A model generated the notes under the pieces. It saw only the letters and a program-made list of their open reading frames with translations. It had not been told where the DNA came from and searched no databases. From CAYVTV01 sp964526475 (GTDB lineage Bacteria; Bacteroidota; Bacteroidia; Bacteroidales; GCA-2748055): a stretch of DNA of 40,511 bases. Positions 17,577 through 26,298 of the stretch are shown here, piece by piece. How positions within the stretch are numbered: position 1 is the stretch's first letter; every line of letters starts with the position of its first letter. Location: assembly GCA_964526475.1 (NCBI GenBank), contig CAZGKF010000035.1, positions 1-40,511 of the forward strand. Direction: 5' to 3'. Position numbers and translations under genes: made by a program.

Positions 17577-18207
17577 GGTAACTCCAGTTTTGAGGGTCTT
17601 CTCTCCATGTCTCAAGGATATTGAGTTGATTTCCGGTTATACTTTTTTTCTCAAGTAATAATTCCAGCAAAGATGTATAATCACTAAGGCTCACCAGTTT
17701 ACAGGATGCAGATTTAAATTTCTTTTCTGCAACCGGAAAACCGTATGTGAAAACCGCAGCAATCCCCATTACTATAAATCCGGCATTCCGTAAAGCTTCC
17801 ACTGCATGAAGACTACTACTTCCGGTAGACACCAGATCTTCTATTACAACTACTTTTTTTCCGGGGATTACTTCTCCTTCAATCATATTTCCAAGACCAT
17901 GTGATTTTGCAGCAGGTCTGACATATACAAAAGGAATTTTCAATGCATCCGCAACAAGAACTCCATGCGCAATTGCTCCTGTTGCCACTCCTGCAATCAC
18001 ATCAGGTTTGCCGAATGTTTTATTGATCAGGATAACAAATTGATCTCTTATGAAACTCCTGACCTCAGGATAAGACAGAGTTTTTCTGTTGTCGCAGTAA
18101 ATTGGCGATTTCCATCCTGAGGCCCATGTAAAAGGGTTTGCGGGTTCTAATTTAATTGCATTACTTTGCAGTAAATATTCTGCAATTTTTTTCTCTGTAT
18201 TCATCAT
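17569..18207 (-). CDS. pyrE: Orotate phosphoribosyltransferase
   Basis: 212 residues, normal length. It joins orotate and PRPP to give orotidine 5'-phosphate in pyrimidine synthesis. Motifs: FTWASGWKSPIYCDNR for orotate, VATGAIAHG, the flexible loop RPAAKSHGLGN, and the PRPP-binding VVVIEDLVSTGSSS. Two adjacent ATG codons begin the frame (18207 and 18204). The start overlaps that of the divergent NUDIX gene, so any promoter of pyrE must lie within NUDIX coding sequence. Confidence 0.97.
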   Translation of the reverse strand: MMNTEKKIAEYLLQSNAIKLEPANPFTWASGWKSPIYCDNRKTLSYPEVRSFIRDQFVILINKTFGKPDVIAGVATGAIAHGVLVADALKIPFVYVRPAAKSHGLGNMIEGEVIPGKKVVVIEDLVSTGSSSLHAVEALRNAGFIVMGIAAVFTYGFPVAEKKFKSASCKLVSLSDYTSLLELLLEKKSITGNQLNILETWREDPQNWSYHE

Positions 18208-18214
18208 GTGGCAA

Positions 18215-18832
18215 ATGTATAAAGTTTTTTTTAACGACAGAACAATTTTCTTAAGTGACGATTTTTCCGGATCATTTAAGAAGAATAGCGGACTTTTCTA
18301 TAAATATAAAAGTAAAGAAGAATTAAGAGAAATAATTGATGCTTTTTTCAGACTTGAAAAAATTGAGCACCTGTTTCTTTTTCATGATAACATTGAAATA
18401 CTTAGAAATGAATTTTCATCCTGTTTCAAAAAGATCAAAGCTTCCGGAGGGATGGTCAAACGCAATAACAGGGAGATACTCATGATTAAAAGAAATGGAA
18501 TCTGGGATCTTCCAAAAGGAAAAAATGATGCAGGGGAATCAGCAGAAGGAGCTGCATTACGTGAGGTTTCTGAGGAATGTGGTTTGGATAAACTTACTAT
18601 TAAACATGAGATTACGAAAACATATCATATCTATATTCTCAACCATCAGCCTGTTCTTAAGGAAACAACATGGTTTGAGATGTTCACAGAAGATATTAAT
18701 GACCCTGTTCCCCAGATAACAGAGAATATTACAGAAACCCGCTGGTTTGTTAAGGAAAAACTGGAAAGCATTCTTGGCAACACTTTTCTTTCCATAATTG
18801 ATGTTCTTAAAACCGCGAAGTTTCTTGATTAA
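18215..18832 (+). CDS. NUDIX hydrolase
   Basis: About 205 residues. The NUDIX box is complete: G-K-N-D-A-G-E, seven residues, then REVSEECGL, giving the pattern GX5EX7REUXEEXGU that binds Mg2+ for hydrolysis of a nucleoside-diphosphate-linked substrate. A ~75-residue N-terminal domain (MYKVFFNDRTIFLSDD, HLFLFHDNIEIL) precedes it, as in a subgroup of Bacteroidota NUDIX proteins. Substrate not predictable. I prefer ATG at 18215; an in-frame ATG at 18206 would overlap the pyrE start codon on the other strand. The 3' end overlaps the convergent thioredoxin-fold gene by 4 bp. Confidence 0.9.
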   Translation: MYKVFFNDRTIFLSDDFSGSFKKNSGLFYKYKSKEELREIIDAFFRLEKIEHLFLFHDNIEILRNEFSSCFKKIKASGGMVKRNNREILMIKRNGIWDLPKGKNDAGESAEGAALREVSEECGLDKLTIKHEITKTYHIYILNHQPVLKETTWFEMFTEDINDPVPQITENITETRWFVKEKLESILGNTFLSIIDVLKTAKFLD

Positions 18833-20253
18833 ATATCTCCTCTTTTTCGCATTACTGAAAAAAGCACTTTCTCAAAATTTTCTGAAGGGAGCGGGGCAGG
18901 CGATAATGCAATATTGCCATCAGGCCCGATAAGAAAAAACTGAGGTCCGACTTTAATATTATAATCCTGTTGGAACTGATATGGCACGACAGACTTTGTT
19001 AACAGCCATCTGTAATTGTTTATTTCTTTAAATATTTTCAACTCTTCAAAAGATAATTCATCGAAAACAGTAACAATAGCAAGATGCTTATTATGTTTCT
19101 GATGAAGGTATTGAAGGTATTCAAATTCTTTAATACATGAGAGTGAATTTGGATTGCAGAAGCCAATATATAGATATTTATCCTTAAAGTCACCGGAAGA
19201 ATATGTCACCCCTGATAAGTCCCTGAGAATAAAAGAGGGTGCCGGTGCCCCGGGAAGTAATTTTATATTTTTTAGTTTAACTGCTTCAGAAAGTTCCCTG
19301 CAAAGTGATGAAGTTGATTGAAGTGAAATGGAATCCAATAATGCCGATAAGACAGAATGAGAGATGTATCCTTCAGGGAAAATGTTATGCAGTTCCTTAA
19401 TTAAAACTAATTCTCTGATGGTATCATTTTTCAGTCCCGGATCTTTTTTGAGCAATATATTCAATGCCTGATAATCGGAAGAAGCAATTGTTTCGAACAA
19501 ATCTTTGAAATTTCTACTGTTGTTAAGTAAAGTAAAATATTTATCAAATACCATGTTAAATAACTCCCACCAGGAAGGTACATGCGTCAGTACAGGACTG
19601 CTGGTAAAATAATTTATGATAAGCTGATTGATTCCGGGTTGATCTACTGTGAATTCGAGTATACCTGTCTTATATTTAACATATTGACTGAAGTATTCAT
19701 CGTTACATGGGCTTCCGGGCAATTGAGGCTGGATATTAAAAGAATCGAGTTTTTCACGGTTACTTTCAATTGTGTAATATCTCAGTAATTGTGAATTATA
19801 GAACGGATCAAAAGCCTTATCGTAAAGCCGGATAGCTTCATTCAGTTCGATACAGCTTCCCGTGTCAATTATGGATTCAGACTGAACATTCAGATGAACC
19901 GGAGCCGGTTTAAAAAAAGGGTTTGTTTTATCTTCAGGACTTTTTATACACGGCTCAGGAAAAGTCAGGTGGTATGTATTGCCGGGTTCGGCATAAAAGA
20001 AGAATTTACAACCCTCATGTTCAGAAAATAGATATGTTACAGTATTTAATTTTATTTCTGTTCTGAAATAGCTATTTTCATCGGGATGAATCCGAAAAAC
20101 CTCCTTTTTCCGGTAAAGGATTTTTTCAGTATATGCATAAAATATAAGTTCTTTTCCTTTGTAGGAGGGAGCCTTTACGTTAATAACTGTGTTTTTCGAT
20201 AAAAGATTCAACGGGATTAACAGAAAACATATCAGGATTAATCTGTTCATCAA
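18829..20253 (-). CDS. Exported thioredoxin-fold protein lacking a CXXC motif
   Basis: 474 residues. A signal peptide (LILICFLLIPLNLLS) is followed by a ~300-residue domain of the type found before TlpA/AhpC-like domains in Bacteroidota. The thioredoxin-like fold is at ~335-474: APAPSFILRDLSG, KYLYIGFCNPNSLSCIKEFE, AIVTVFDE, and VGPQFFLIGPDGNIALSPAP with the cis-proline region. The usual W-C-x-x-C is replaced by S-L-S-C, so one active cysteine is missing, although another Cys lies seven residues before it (C-N-P-N-S-L-S-C). A role as chaperone, binding protein, or a non-classical disulfide enzyme is possible. Its ATG overlaps the coaD stop by 4 bp. Confidence 0.75.
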   Translation of the reverse strand: MMNRLILICFLLIPLNLLSKNTVINVKAPSYKGKELIFYAYTEKILYRKKEVFRIHPDENSYFRTEIKLNTVTYLFSEHEGCKFFFYAEPGNTYHLTFPEPCIKSPEDKTNPFFKPAPVHLNVQSESIIDTGSCIELNEAIRLYDKAFDPFYNSQLLRYYTIESNREKLDSFNIQPQLPGSPCNDEYFSQYVKYKTGILEFTVDQPGINQLIINYFTSSPVLTHVPSWWELFNMVFDKYFTLLNNSRNFKDLFETIASSDYQALNILLKKDPGLKNDTIRELVLIKELHNIFPEGYISHSVLSALLDSISLQSTSSLCRELSEAVKLKNIKLLPGAPAPSFILRDLSGVTYSSGDFKDKYLYIGFCNPNSLSCIKEFEYLQYLHQKHNKHLAIVTVFDELSFEELKIFKEINNYRWLLTKSVVPYQFQQDYNIKVGPQFFLIGPDGNIALSPAPLPSENFEKVLFSVMRKRGDI

Positions 20254-20726
20254 GTCTTTAAATATTTCTTAATGTTTATACCCCTGGGAATAAAGTTTGA
20301 TGCATCACCTCCATACATTAATATATCTCTTACAATTGTTGAAAAGACATGCGAATGTTCAGAAGCAGTGAGAATAAAAACGGTTTCCACTTCGGGTTTC
20401 ATCGATTTATTGAGATGACTGATGGCACGTTCGTATTCAAAATCAGCTGAAGTTCTTAAGCCTCTGAGAATGAATCCTGCGTTTATTTTGATGCAAAAAT
20501 CAATGGTAAGCCCTGAATATTGTGTCACTTCGATTTTTTTTTCGTTTTTGAAGACATCTTTTATCAGTTTCAACTTTCCTTCTAAAGGAAGGAAGGATTT
20601 CTTCTGGGTATTGGTACCTACTGCCACAATTATTTTATCGAACAGGGGCAGAGCTCTCTTGACAACTGATTCATGGCCGACAGTAAATGGGTCGAATGAT
20701 CCGGGGAAAACAGCAATTTTATCCAT
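20250..20726 (-). CDS. coaD: Phosphopantetheine adenylyltransferase
   Basis: 158 residues, full length. It transfers AMP from ATP to 4'-phosphopantetheine, the fourth step to coenzyme A. The nucleotidyltransferase motif GSFDPFTVGH (9-18) is present, followed by QYSGLTIDF, GFILRGLRTSADFEYE, the substrate-binding region, and HVFSTIVRDI in place of the ISSTxIR motif. The 4-bp overlap with the following exported protein suggests one transcript. Confidence 0.97.
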   Translation of the reverse strand: MDKIAVFPGSFDPFTVGHESVVKRALPLFDKIIVAVGTNTQKKSFLPLEGKLKLIKDVFKNEKKIEVTQYSGLTIDFCIKINAGFILRGLRTSADFEYERAISHLNKSMKPEVETVFILTASEHSHVFSTIVRDILMYGGDASNFIPRGINIKKYLKT

Positions 20727-20764
20727 ATAAAATGTTTATTAAAGAAACGAAAGAAAATATCTTC

Positions 20765-21298
20765 TTAATATACTTTCACATCTATTCCCCCAAAAACAGC
20801 TTCCAGTTTAAGATCGAGATAGGGGAGACTTGCATCCAGGCCGGGACTTTCATAAGTGGAATTTCCAAACACTGCTGAATTGCCATTAGGAAGATTAACC
20901 CCGGCAAAGGCTGCATCCACCTTGATCCTTACCGGTGTTTCTCTGCTGATTTTCACTTCCGCACCACCAAAAACCACATTTATACGAATTCTCTTTTTCC
21001 CTTCAGTCAGGTCAAAATCTCTGAAATCATATACTCCGCTACCAAAAACCACATTGTATTCTTTTCCATTGGAAGCAGCAGAATATCTTCTTTCACCGAA
21101 CAGAATATTTTCATCATTCCCCTTTTTATTATTAAAACCATTACTGCCAATTAATATCCTGATGCCAATAAAAATAAAGAAGAATGCCACAACAATCTTA
21201 AAAAGGGGGAAATCGACATTAAAAACTATTTTAAAGATGAGGCTGAATCCAATGAGCATAAGAAGCAGACCCCAGAAAAGTGCAGATCCCATTTTCAT
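20765..21298 (-). CDS. LiaF-like membrane protein
   Basis: 177 residues. Two membrane helices (~6-23 and ~31-50) are followed by a soluble C-terminal region with three repeated strands of the same type: VVFGSGVYDFRDF, VVFGGAEVKISRETPVRI and AVFGGIDVKV. This pattern matches the C-terminal domain of LiaF/YvqF-type proteins (cell-wall-active antibiotic response) attached to a DUF5668-like membrane part. In Firmicutes LiaF restrains an envelope-stress two-component system; here no histidine kinase is adjacent, so the role is unknown. In-frame ATGs at 21298 and 21292 both work. It lies 38 bp upstream of coaD on the same strand. Confidence 0.8.
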   Translation of the reverse strand: MKMGSALFWGLLLMLIGFSLIFKIVFNVDFPLFKIVVAFFFIFIGIRILIGSNGFNNKKGNDENILFGERRYSAASNGKEYNVVFGSGVYDFRDFDLTEGKKRIRINVVFGGAEVKISRETPVRIKVDAAFAGVNLPNGNSAVFGNSTYESPGLDASLPYLDLKLEAVFGGIDVKVY

Positions 21299-21361
21299 GT
21301 TTTTTTAGTTAATGATTAATACTCAAAATTAAAGAATTTTATTTTAAGTAGTAGTCATAAT

Positions 21362-21970
21362 TTACTGTTTCATGAATTTCCTTGTAAGCCTGGTATCTGC
21401 CAACTCAATCGATATAAAATATAAACCTTTATTCAGGTGTTTAATTCCGATCTGAAAAAATTCATCAGTGGAGTATCCCTCATTGAGACTCAGAAGGGTT
21501 CTTCCGGACATATCAATAATTTTAATTTCGTGAACAGGTAAATCAGCTGAGTTTCTTATTTTAATATAATCGTTTGCAGGATTCGGGAAAACCCTGAAAC
21601 TTTCTTTAATACTAAAAGTTTCAGTTGAAGTAGATTCACTTACGGTTATCGTCCCCTTCATTCCGGAACCAATATGGACGGTGCAAATATAGTAAAACGT
21701 TCCAGTTGTATTTGGATTAAAAATCCCGGAGCCGGAGGGGAAAGAAAAACCGCCTTGAAGGGGTGTGCTTCCATTGGAATTCCATGTGGATTGACTTACC
21801 TGTAAAACCGGATGTTCAGAACCTGTGTTGAATTGCACATTATTTCCGGGTTGCACATTGAGAATAGATGGATTAAAAGTTGTTCCATCTGCAGATATAG
21901 TAAAAGTTTCCTGCGCATTTAATGAAAAAGATATTGCAGATATTAGCCATATAAGTAAAATTTTTTTCAT
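21362..21970 (-). CDS. Secreted cupredoxin with type IX sorting domain
   Basis: 202 residues. A signal peptide ends at ~19 (SFSLNAQ). Residues ~21-112 are a plastocyanin/azurin-like domain: DGTTFNPSILNVQPGNNVQF then His53, and YYICTVHIGSGMKGTI supplying Cys96, His99 and Met104, the full type 1 blue-copper ligand set. Residues ~124-202 are a type IX secretion C-terminal domain (FRVFPNPANDYIKI, IIDMSGRTL, LNKGLYFISI, RKFMKQ). It should be secreted through the type IX system and left on the surface or released, where it could carry electrons or bind copper. It stands alone, with a 125-bp gap to lon upstream. Confidence 0.88.
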   Translation of the reverse strand: MKKILLIWLISAISFSLNAQETFTISADGTTFNPSILNVQPGNNVQFNTGSEHPVLQVSQSTWNSNGSTPLQGGFSFPSGSGIFNPNTTGTFYYICTVHIGSGMKGTITVSESTSTETFSIKESFRVFPNPANDYIKIRNSADLPVHEIKIIDMSGRTLLSLNEGYSTDEFFQIGIKHLNKGLYFISIELADTRLTRKFMKQ

Positions 21971-22095
21971 AGATTGTTTTTATATTAGAACAATTTAAAA
22001 AGCAAATTGTTTTAGTCTGATATTTAAAGATCATGACCTTATACCGGAGATATGCGGAATAAGAACTGAGGGTAAAAAAGTGAAAAGTGAATGGA

Positions 22096-24549
22096 TTAAT
22101 TCAGATTGAGGGGATTGTCTACTTTTTGGTCTAACAGGGCGTAATCCAGCACCTGCATGATGGTATCTGTATAATAAAAACTTAAACCTTCACGATATAA
22201 ATTTTTAATATCCTCAACATCTTTTTGATTTTCGCGGGCCATTATGATTTCATTAATGCCGGCACGACGGGCTGCCAGGATTTTCTCTTTTACACCTCCC
22301 ACCGGGAGTACTTTACCCCGAAGGGTTATTTCACCTGTCATTGCAACACTCTTTTTAATTTTCCTTTGAGTAAATGCAGAAGCAATGGCAGTAACCATGG
22401 TTATTCCTGCAGAGGGACCGTCTTTAGGGATGGCTCCTTCGGGTACGTGAATATGAACATTCCACTTTTCGAATATTTCAGTATTAAGTTTCAGGTTTTC
22501 CGAATGCGATTTAATATATTCGAGAGCAATGATAGCCGATTCTTTCATTACTTCACCAAGGTTGCCGGTAATTGTAAGATTTCCTTTACCTTTACTGAGA
22601 CTGCATTCAATAAATAAGATATCACCTCCTGTTGCCGTCCATGCAAGTCCGGTGACCACACCTGCAAATTCATTTGACTCAGACTTATCTTTAAGGTATT
22701 TTGGGATTCCAAGAATTTCTTTGATCTCAGCAATTTTAATAACATTATTGTATTTTTCTTCCAATGCTATTTTTTTCGCGATAACTCTGAGAAGTTTGGC
22801 AATTTGCTTGTCCAGCTGTCTTACACCTGATTCTCTTGTATAAAATTCCACTATATGTTCAATGACTCCCGGAGAAAACCTGAGATCTGATTTTTTAATC
22901 CCATGTGCTTCAAGTTGTTTGGGGATCAGATGTCTTTTGGCTATTTCAACTTTTTCTTCAACAAGGTAACCGGAGATATCAATAATTTCCATCCTGTCGA
23001 GAAGAGCGGAGTTAATGGTGGAAGTTGTATTGGCAGTAGCAATGAACATTACTTTTGATAAATCATAATCGAGTTCAAGATAATTATCATGGAATGCAAT
23101 ATTCTGTTCCGGATCTAATACTTCAAGAAGAGCCGATTCGGGATCTCCATGAAAATCACGTCCTGTCTTATCAATTTCATCAAGCACAAACACGGGGTTT
23201 GAGGTTTTTGCTTTTTTTATGTTTTGTATAATTCTTCCCGGCATGGCTCCTATGTATGTTTTCCTGTGCCCTCTTATCTCTGCTTCATCATGCAGTCCTC
23301 CGAGTGACATCCTGATATATTTTCTGTTAAGGGCAGAGGCTACTGATTTGCCGAGAGAAGTTTTTCCAACTCCAGGAGGTCCTACAAGGCAAACAATAGG
23401 CGATTTCATATCACCTTTTAATTTAAGGACAGCCAGATGTTCGATTATCCTGTCCTTTACATTTTCAAGTCCGAAATGATCACGGTCAAGGATCTTCTGA
23501 GCACGTTTCAGGTTAAAATTATCTTTAGTATATTGATTCCATGGGAGATCAAGAAGAGTCTGAGCATAGTTTATCTGAACGGAATATTCCCCCGATGCAG
23601 GATTCAGCCTTTGCAGCTTGTCAACTTCTTTATGGAAATATTCATTGACCTCTTTTGACCATTTTTTCTTTTTGGCTTTTTCTTTAAATTCAATAATCTC
23701 CTGCTCCAGCGGGTTCCCTCCCAATTCGTCCTGGATGGTTTTCATCTGTTGGTGCAAAAGATACTCACGTTGCTGCTGGTCGAGATCGTGTTTTACCTTA
23801 AGCTGAATGTCATTTTTAAGTTCCAGTAACTGCACCTCTTTTGAAAGATATTCAAGTAAACGGATCCCTCTTTGCTTAAGGTCATTAATTTCCAATAGTT
23901 TTTGCTTATCCTGAATAGACATGTCGTTATTGGATGAGAGAAAATTAATCAGGAAGGAAGTACTTTCAATATTCTTGACTGCAAAAGTTGCTTCAGGAGG
24001 GATGTTGGATGATAGTTTTATGATTTTTAAGGAAAGATCCTTCAATGATGCTGTTATCGCACGAAGTTCATCGCTGATACCTGATTTTATGTCAGTTATT
24101 ATTTCTATTCTTGCCAGATAATATGGATTGTCGGATACCACATCTGTCACCTCAAATTTCTTTTTACCCTGGATGATCACAGAAGTGGAACCATCAGGCA
24201 TTTCCAGTATTTTGAGTATTTGAGCGATAGTTCCAATTTTATACAGATCAGAATGTTCCGGATCATCAATTGAGGAGTCTATCTGAGCCACTGCTCCCAT
24301 TATCTTATTTTTCTGATAAACTTCTCTGACAAGTTTCAGGGATTTTTCTCTTCCAACGGTTATTGGGATAATAACACCAGGGAAAAGTACGGTATTACGC
24401 AAGGGAAGTATGGGCAGTACATCGGGGAATGTTTGCTTCTGGTCGTCCTCTTCTTCTTCATCAGTAATTATTGGGATAAACTCAGTTTCTTCATTATCTG
24501 TAATAGATGACATAAAGCCTCTGAGTTCCAAATTTTGTGATTTTGTCAT
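22096..24549 (-). CDS. lon: ATP-dependent protease La
   Basis: 817 residues, normal for LonA. The cytoplasmic AAA+ serine protease removes damaged and short-lived proteins. N-terminal substrate domain ~43-230 (LPILPLRNTVLFPGV), coiled-coil linker ~240-350, Walker A GPPGVGKT (390-397), Walker B FVLDEIDK, and the protease domain with catalytic Ser713 in KDGPSAG and Lys756 in GGVKEK. The ~40-residue acidic leader before the N domain is usual in Bacteroidota. ATG at 24549 is used; ATG at 24513 (MSSITDNEE) is an alternative start. Confidence 0.97.
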   Translation of the reverse strand: MTKSQNLELRGFMSSITDNEETEFIPIITDEEEEDDQKQTFPDVLPILPLRNTVLFPGVIIPITVGREKSLKLVREVYQKNKIMGAVAQIDSSIDDPEHSDLYKIGTIAQILKILEMPDGSTSVIIQGKKKFEVTDVVSDNPYYLARIEIITDIKSGISDELRAITASLKDLSLKIIKLSSNIPPEATFAVKNIESTSFLINFLSSNNDMSIQDKQKLLEINDLKQRGIRLLEYLSKEVQLLELKNDIQLKVKHDLDQQQREYLLHQQMKTIQDELGGNPLEQEIIEFKEKAKKKKWSKEVNEYFHKEVDKLQRLNPASGEYSVQINYAQTLLDLPWNQYTKDNFNLKRAQKILDRDHFGLENVKDRIIEHLAVLKLKGDMKSPIVCLVGPPGVGKTSLGKSVASALNRKYIRMSLGGLHDEAEIRGHRKTYIGAMPGRIIQNIKKAKTSNPVFVLDEIDKTGRDFHGDPESALLEVLDPEQNIAFHDNYLELDYDLSKVMFIATANTTSTINSALLDRMEIIDISGYLVEEKVEIAKRHLIPKQLEAHGIKKSDLRFSPGVIEHIVEFYTRESGVRQLDKQIAKLLRVIAKKIALEEKYNNVIKIAEIKEILGIPKYLKDKSESNEFAGVVTGLAWTATGGDILFIECSLSKGKGNLTITGNLGEVMKESAIIALEYIKSHSENLKLNTEIFEKWNVHIHVPEGAIPKDGPSAGITMVTAIASAFTQRKIKKSVAMTGEITLRGKVLPVGGVKEKILAARRAGINEIIMARENQKDVEDIKNLYREGLSFYYTDTIMQVLDYALLDQKVDNPLNLN

Positions 24550-24641
24550 ATTCTTAGTCCTATCTTTCTTCTGTCAATTCGTCTGGTTTCTCTTTAAAAA
24601 TAAATAATTTGTCAGGAAAAGAGATTATGCAAGTCTTGTGC

Positions 24642-24649
24642 CAAATGTA
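24642..24649 (-). promoter_or_regulatory. Possible -7 element upstream of lon
   Basis: Minus-strand TACATTTG matches TAnnTTTG, about 93 bp before the lon ATG and just after the stop of the GlmU-related gene. No good -33 TTTG was found at the normal spacing, so this is tentative. It would give lon its own transcript, separate from the upstream gene. Confidence 0.3.
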
Positions 24650-24656
24650 CCAATTA

Positions 24657-25868
24657 TTATCCCGGGTTGTTTGCGGTATGCCAGGTACGGTATTTCTCTG
24701 TAAGTTGATAAACTGAACATAAAATTGACTGATCTGTTTCTCCGAAAGATAATCCTCTCCTTTTCATAACCGTATCCGCTACTTCGAAAGCTTTTTTAAC
24801 GGGGTAAGTATTAAAGCCTTGTTGTGGACTTCCCTGACTAAATGAAGGAATAAAATTTCTTGGAAATCCTGTTCCGAAGAGATTTACATTCACTCCTACT
24901 ACTGTTCCTGTGTTAAACATTGTATTTATTCCACATTTGGAATGATCTCCCATAATAAGTCCGCAATACAGAAGTCCGGTTAATATAAATTTTTCTTCAA
25001 GGTAACTCCATAGTTTAACCTCTGCATAATTATTTTTTAGGTTGGAATTATTACTGTCAGCTCCGAGATTACACCATTCACCAAGAACGGAATTACCTAA
25101 ATAACCATCATGAGCTTTGTTTGAGTAAGCCTGTATTACGGAATTTTTAATTTCTCCTCCAACAGTTGAATATGGGCCAATCGTTGTGGCGCCATAGATC
25201 TTAGCTCCCATTTTTACAGTTGCCCCTTCGCAGAGGGCAAATGGCCCACGTATGGCAGCTCCTTCCATGATTTCACTGTTTCGCCCAAGATATATTGGTC
25301 CGGTGGAAGCATTCAGAGTTGTATACTCTGCCCGAACGCCTTCTTCAATAAAAATATTCTCACCTTTTATAATACTATTCGAATGACCAGCTTTTTCTGT
25401 TTTTCTATTTTTTGCAATCAGTTTAAGATCATTTGAAATTTCATCGCCGTTATTAACGAATATATGCCAGGGACGCTCAATAACATTTATATTTTCTTTA
25501 AACCATATCTTTTCATAATGCTGTGTATCTGAAAAATTAAAATCCTCCAGAGCTGTTTTTGTTAAGCGTAAAGCAATCAGTTTATTTTCTTTCCATAATG
25601 ATTGCATCATTCCTAGTTCTTTTATTGCCTGAACAACTGAAGAGCCAGGAAGAACAGAGCTGTTAATTAGTAAATTATCATTTCCGGGAGTGTATTTATA
25701 TTTGCATTTTAGATAATCACGGCTTAAATTTCCATTTATTTCGTTGAAAAAGAACTTCCATTTTTCACTTATCCTGAGAATCCCGACTCTGAGTTCAGAG
25801 ACAGGGCGGGTAAAAGTTAGGGGTAATAAGGATTCCCATGAAATGTCATCGAAAAGAATAATACTCAT
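24657..25868 (-). CDS. GlmU-related sugar nucleotidyltransferase/acyltransferase
   Basis: 403 residues. The N-terminus (ILFDDISWESLLPLTFTRPV, SELRVGILRISEKW) matches the alternative GlmU-like family of Bacteroidota, proposed to make UDP-N-acetylglucosamine for peptidoglycan and lipopolysaccharide. Residues ~165-340 form a left-handed beta-helix of hexapeptides (IFIEEGVRAEY, GPIYLGRNSEIMEGAAI, ALCEGATVKMGAKIYG, TIGPYSTVGGEI) followed by NKAHDGYLGNSVLGEWCNLG, an acetyltransferase-type active region. The nucleotidyltransferase half is divergent and I cannot identify all catalytic residues, so an acyltransferase-only role is possible. A hairpin terminator lies just upstream, so it has its own promoter. 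Confidence 0.78.
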   Translation of the reverse strand: MSIILFDDISWESLLPLTFTRPVSELRVGILRISEKWKFFFNEINGNLSRDYLKCKYKYTPGNDNLLINSSVLPGSSVVQAIKELGMMQSLWKENKLIALRLTKTALEDFNFSDTQHYEKIWFKENINVIERPWHIFVNNGDEISNDLKLIAKNRKTEKAGHSNSIIKGENIFIEEGVRAEYTTLNASTGPIYLGRNSEIMEGAAIRGPFALCEGATVKMGAKIYGATTIGPYSTVGGEIKNSVIQAYSNKAHDGYLGNSVLGEWCNLGADSNNSNLKNNYAEVKLWSYLEEKFILTGLLYCGLIMGDHSKCGINTMFNTGTVVGVNVNLFGTGFPRNFIPSFSQGSPQQGFNTYPVKKAFEVADTVMKRRGLSFGETDQSILCSVYQLTEKYRTWHTANNPG

Positions 25869-25890
25869 ATACCTTTTCTTGTTGAATGAA

Positions 25891-25928
25891 TAAAAAAACT
25901 CCGGTATTTGCGTTGAAATAACCGGAGT
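25891..25928 (-). terminator. Intrinsic terminator after rpmE2
   Basis: Read on the minus strand, ACTCCGG-TTATTT pairs with AAATA-CCGGAGT (12 bp with one bulged base, six-base loop), followed directly by seven T. It begins 21 bp after the rpmE2 stop and ends before the GlmU-related start at 25868. A strong intrinsic terminator. Confidence 0.85.
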
Positions 25929-25948
25929 AGAATTAATATTATTCTGGA

Positions 25949-26224
25949 CTAGTTATCTGTTTTCTTTTTTTTGTCGAGATGACTTTTATATCTGTTCATG
26001 AATTTATCTACTCTTCCTGCTGTATCTACAAGTTTCATTTTACCAGTATAAAAGGGGTGGGAGGATGAAGAGATTTCGAGTTTTATTAATGGATATTCCT
26101 GCCCGTCTTCCATTTTTATAGTTTCTTTTGATGTGGCGGTAGATCTGGTGATATAGGTTTGTTCATTCGACATATCCTTAAAAACCACCAAACGATAATT
26201 ACCGGGATGTATTTCTTTTTTCAT
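25949..26224 (-). CDS. rpmE2: 50S ribosomal protein L31 type B
   Basis: 91 residues. MKKEIHPGNYRLVVFKDMSN, the T-x-S-T-A-T-S-K-E-T motif, and EISSSSHPFYTGKMKLVDTAGRVDKF are the type B L31 signature. The zinc-binding cysteines of type A L31 are absent, as expected for the zinc-independent form. It is a single-gene unit: a near-consensus promoter lies 43-74 bp upstream and a hairpin terminator follows the stop. Confidence 0.97.
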   Translation of the reverse strand: MKKEIHPGNYRLVVFKDMSNEQTYITRSTATSKETIKMEDGQEYPLIKLEISSSSHPFYTGKMKLVDTAGRVDKFMNRYKSHLDKKKKTDN

Positions 26225-26266
26225 TTTCTTATTTTTTTCAATAAAATAGGCTTAAAAAGCGGACTG

Positions 26267-26297
26267 CAAAATTAATTATATGATTGATAAAACCAAA
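26267..26297 (-). promoter_or_regulatory. Promoter of rpmE2
   Basis: On the minus strand: TTTG, 19 bases, then TAATTTTG. Both the -33 and -7 elements match the Bacteroidota consensus at the normal spacing. The transcript would begin ~35 bp before the rpmE2 ATG. The best promoter in the window. Confidence 0.75.
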
Positions 26298-26298
26298 A

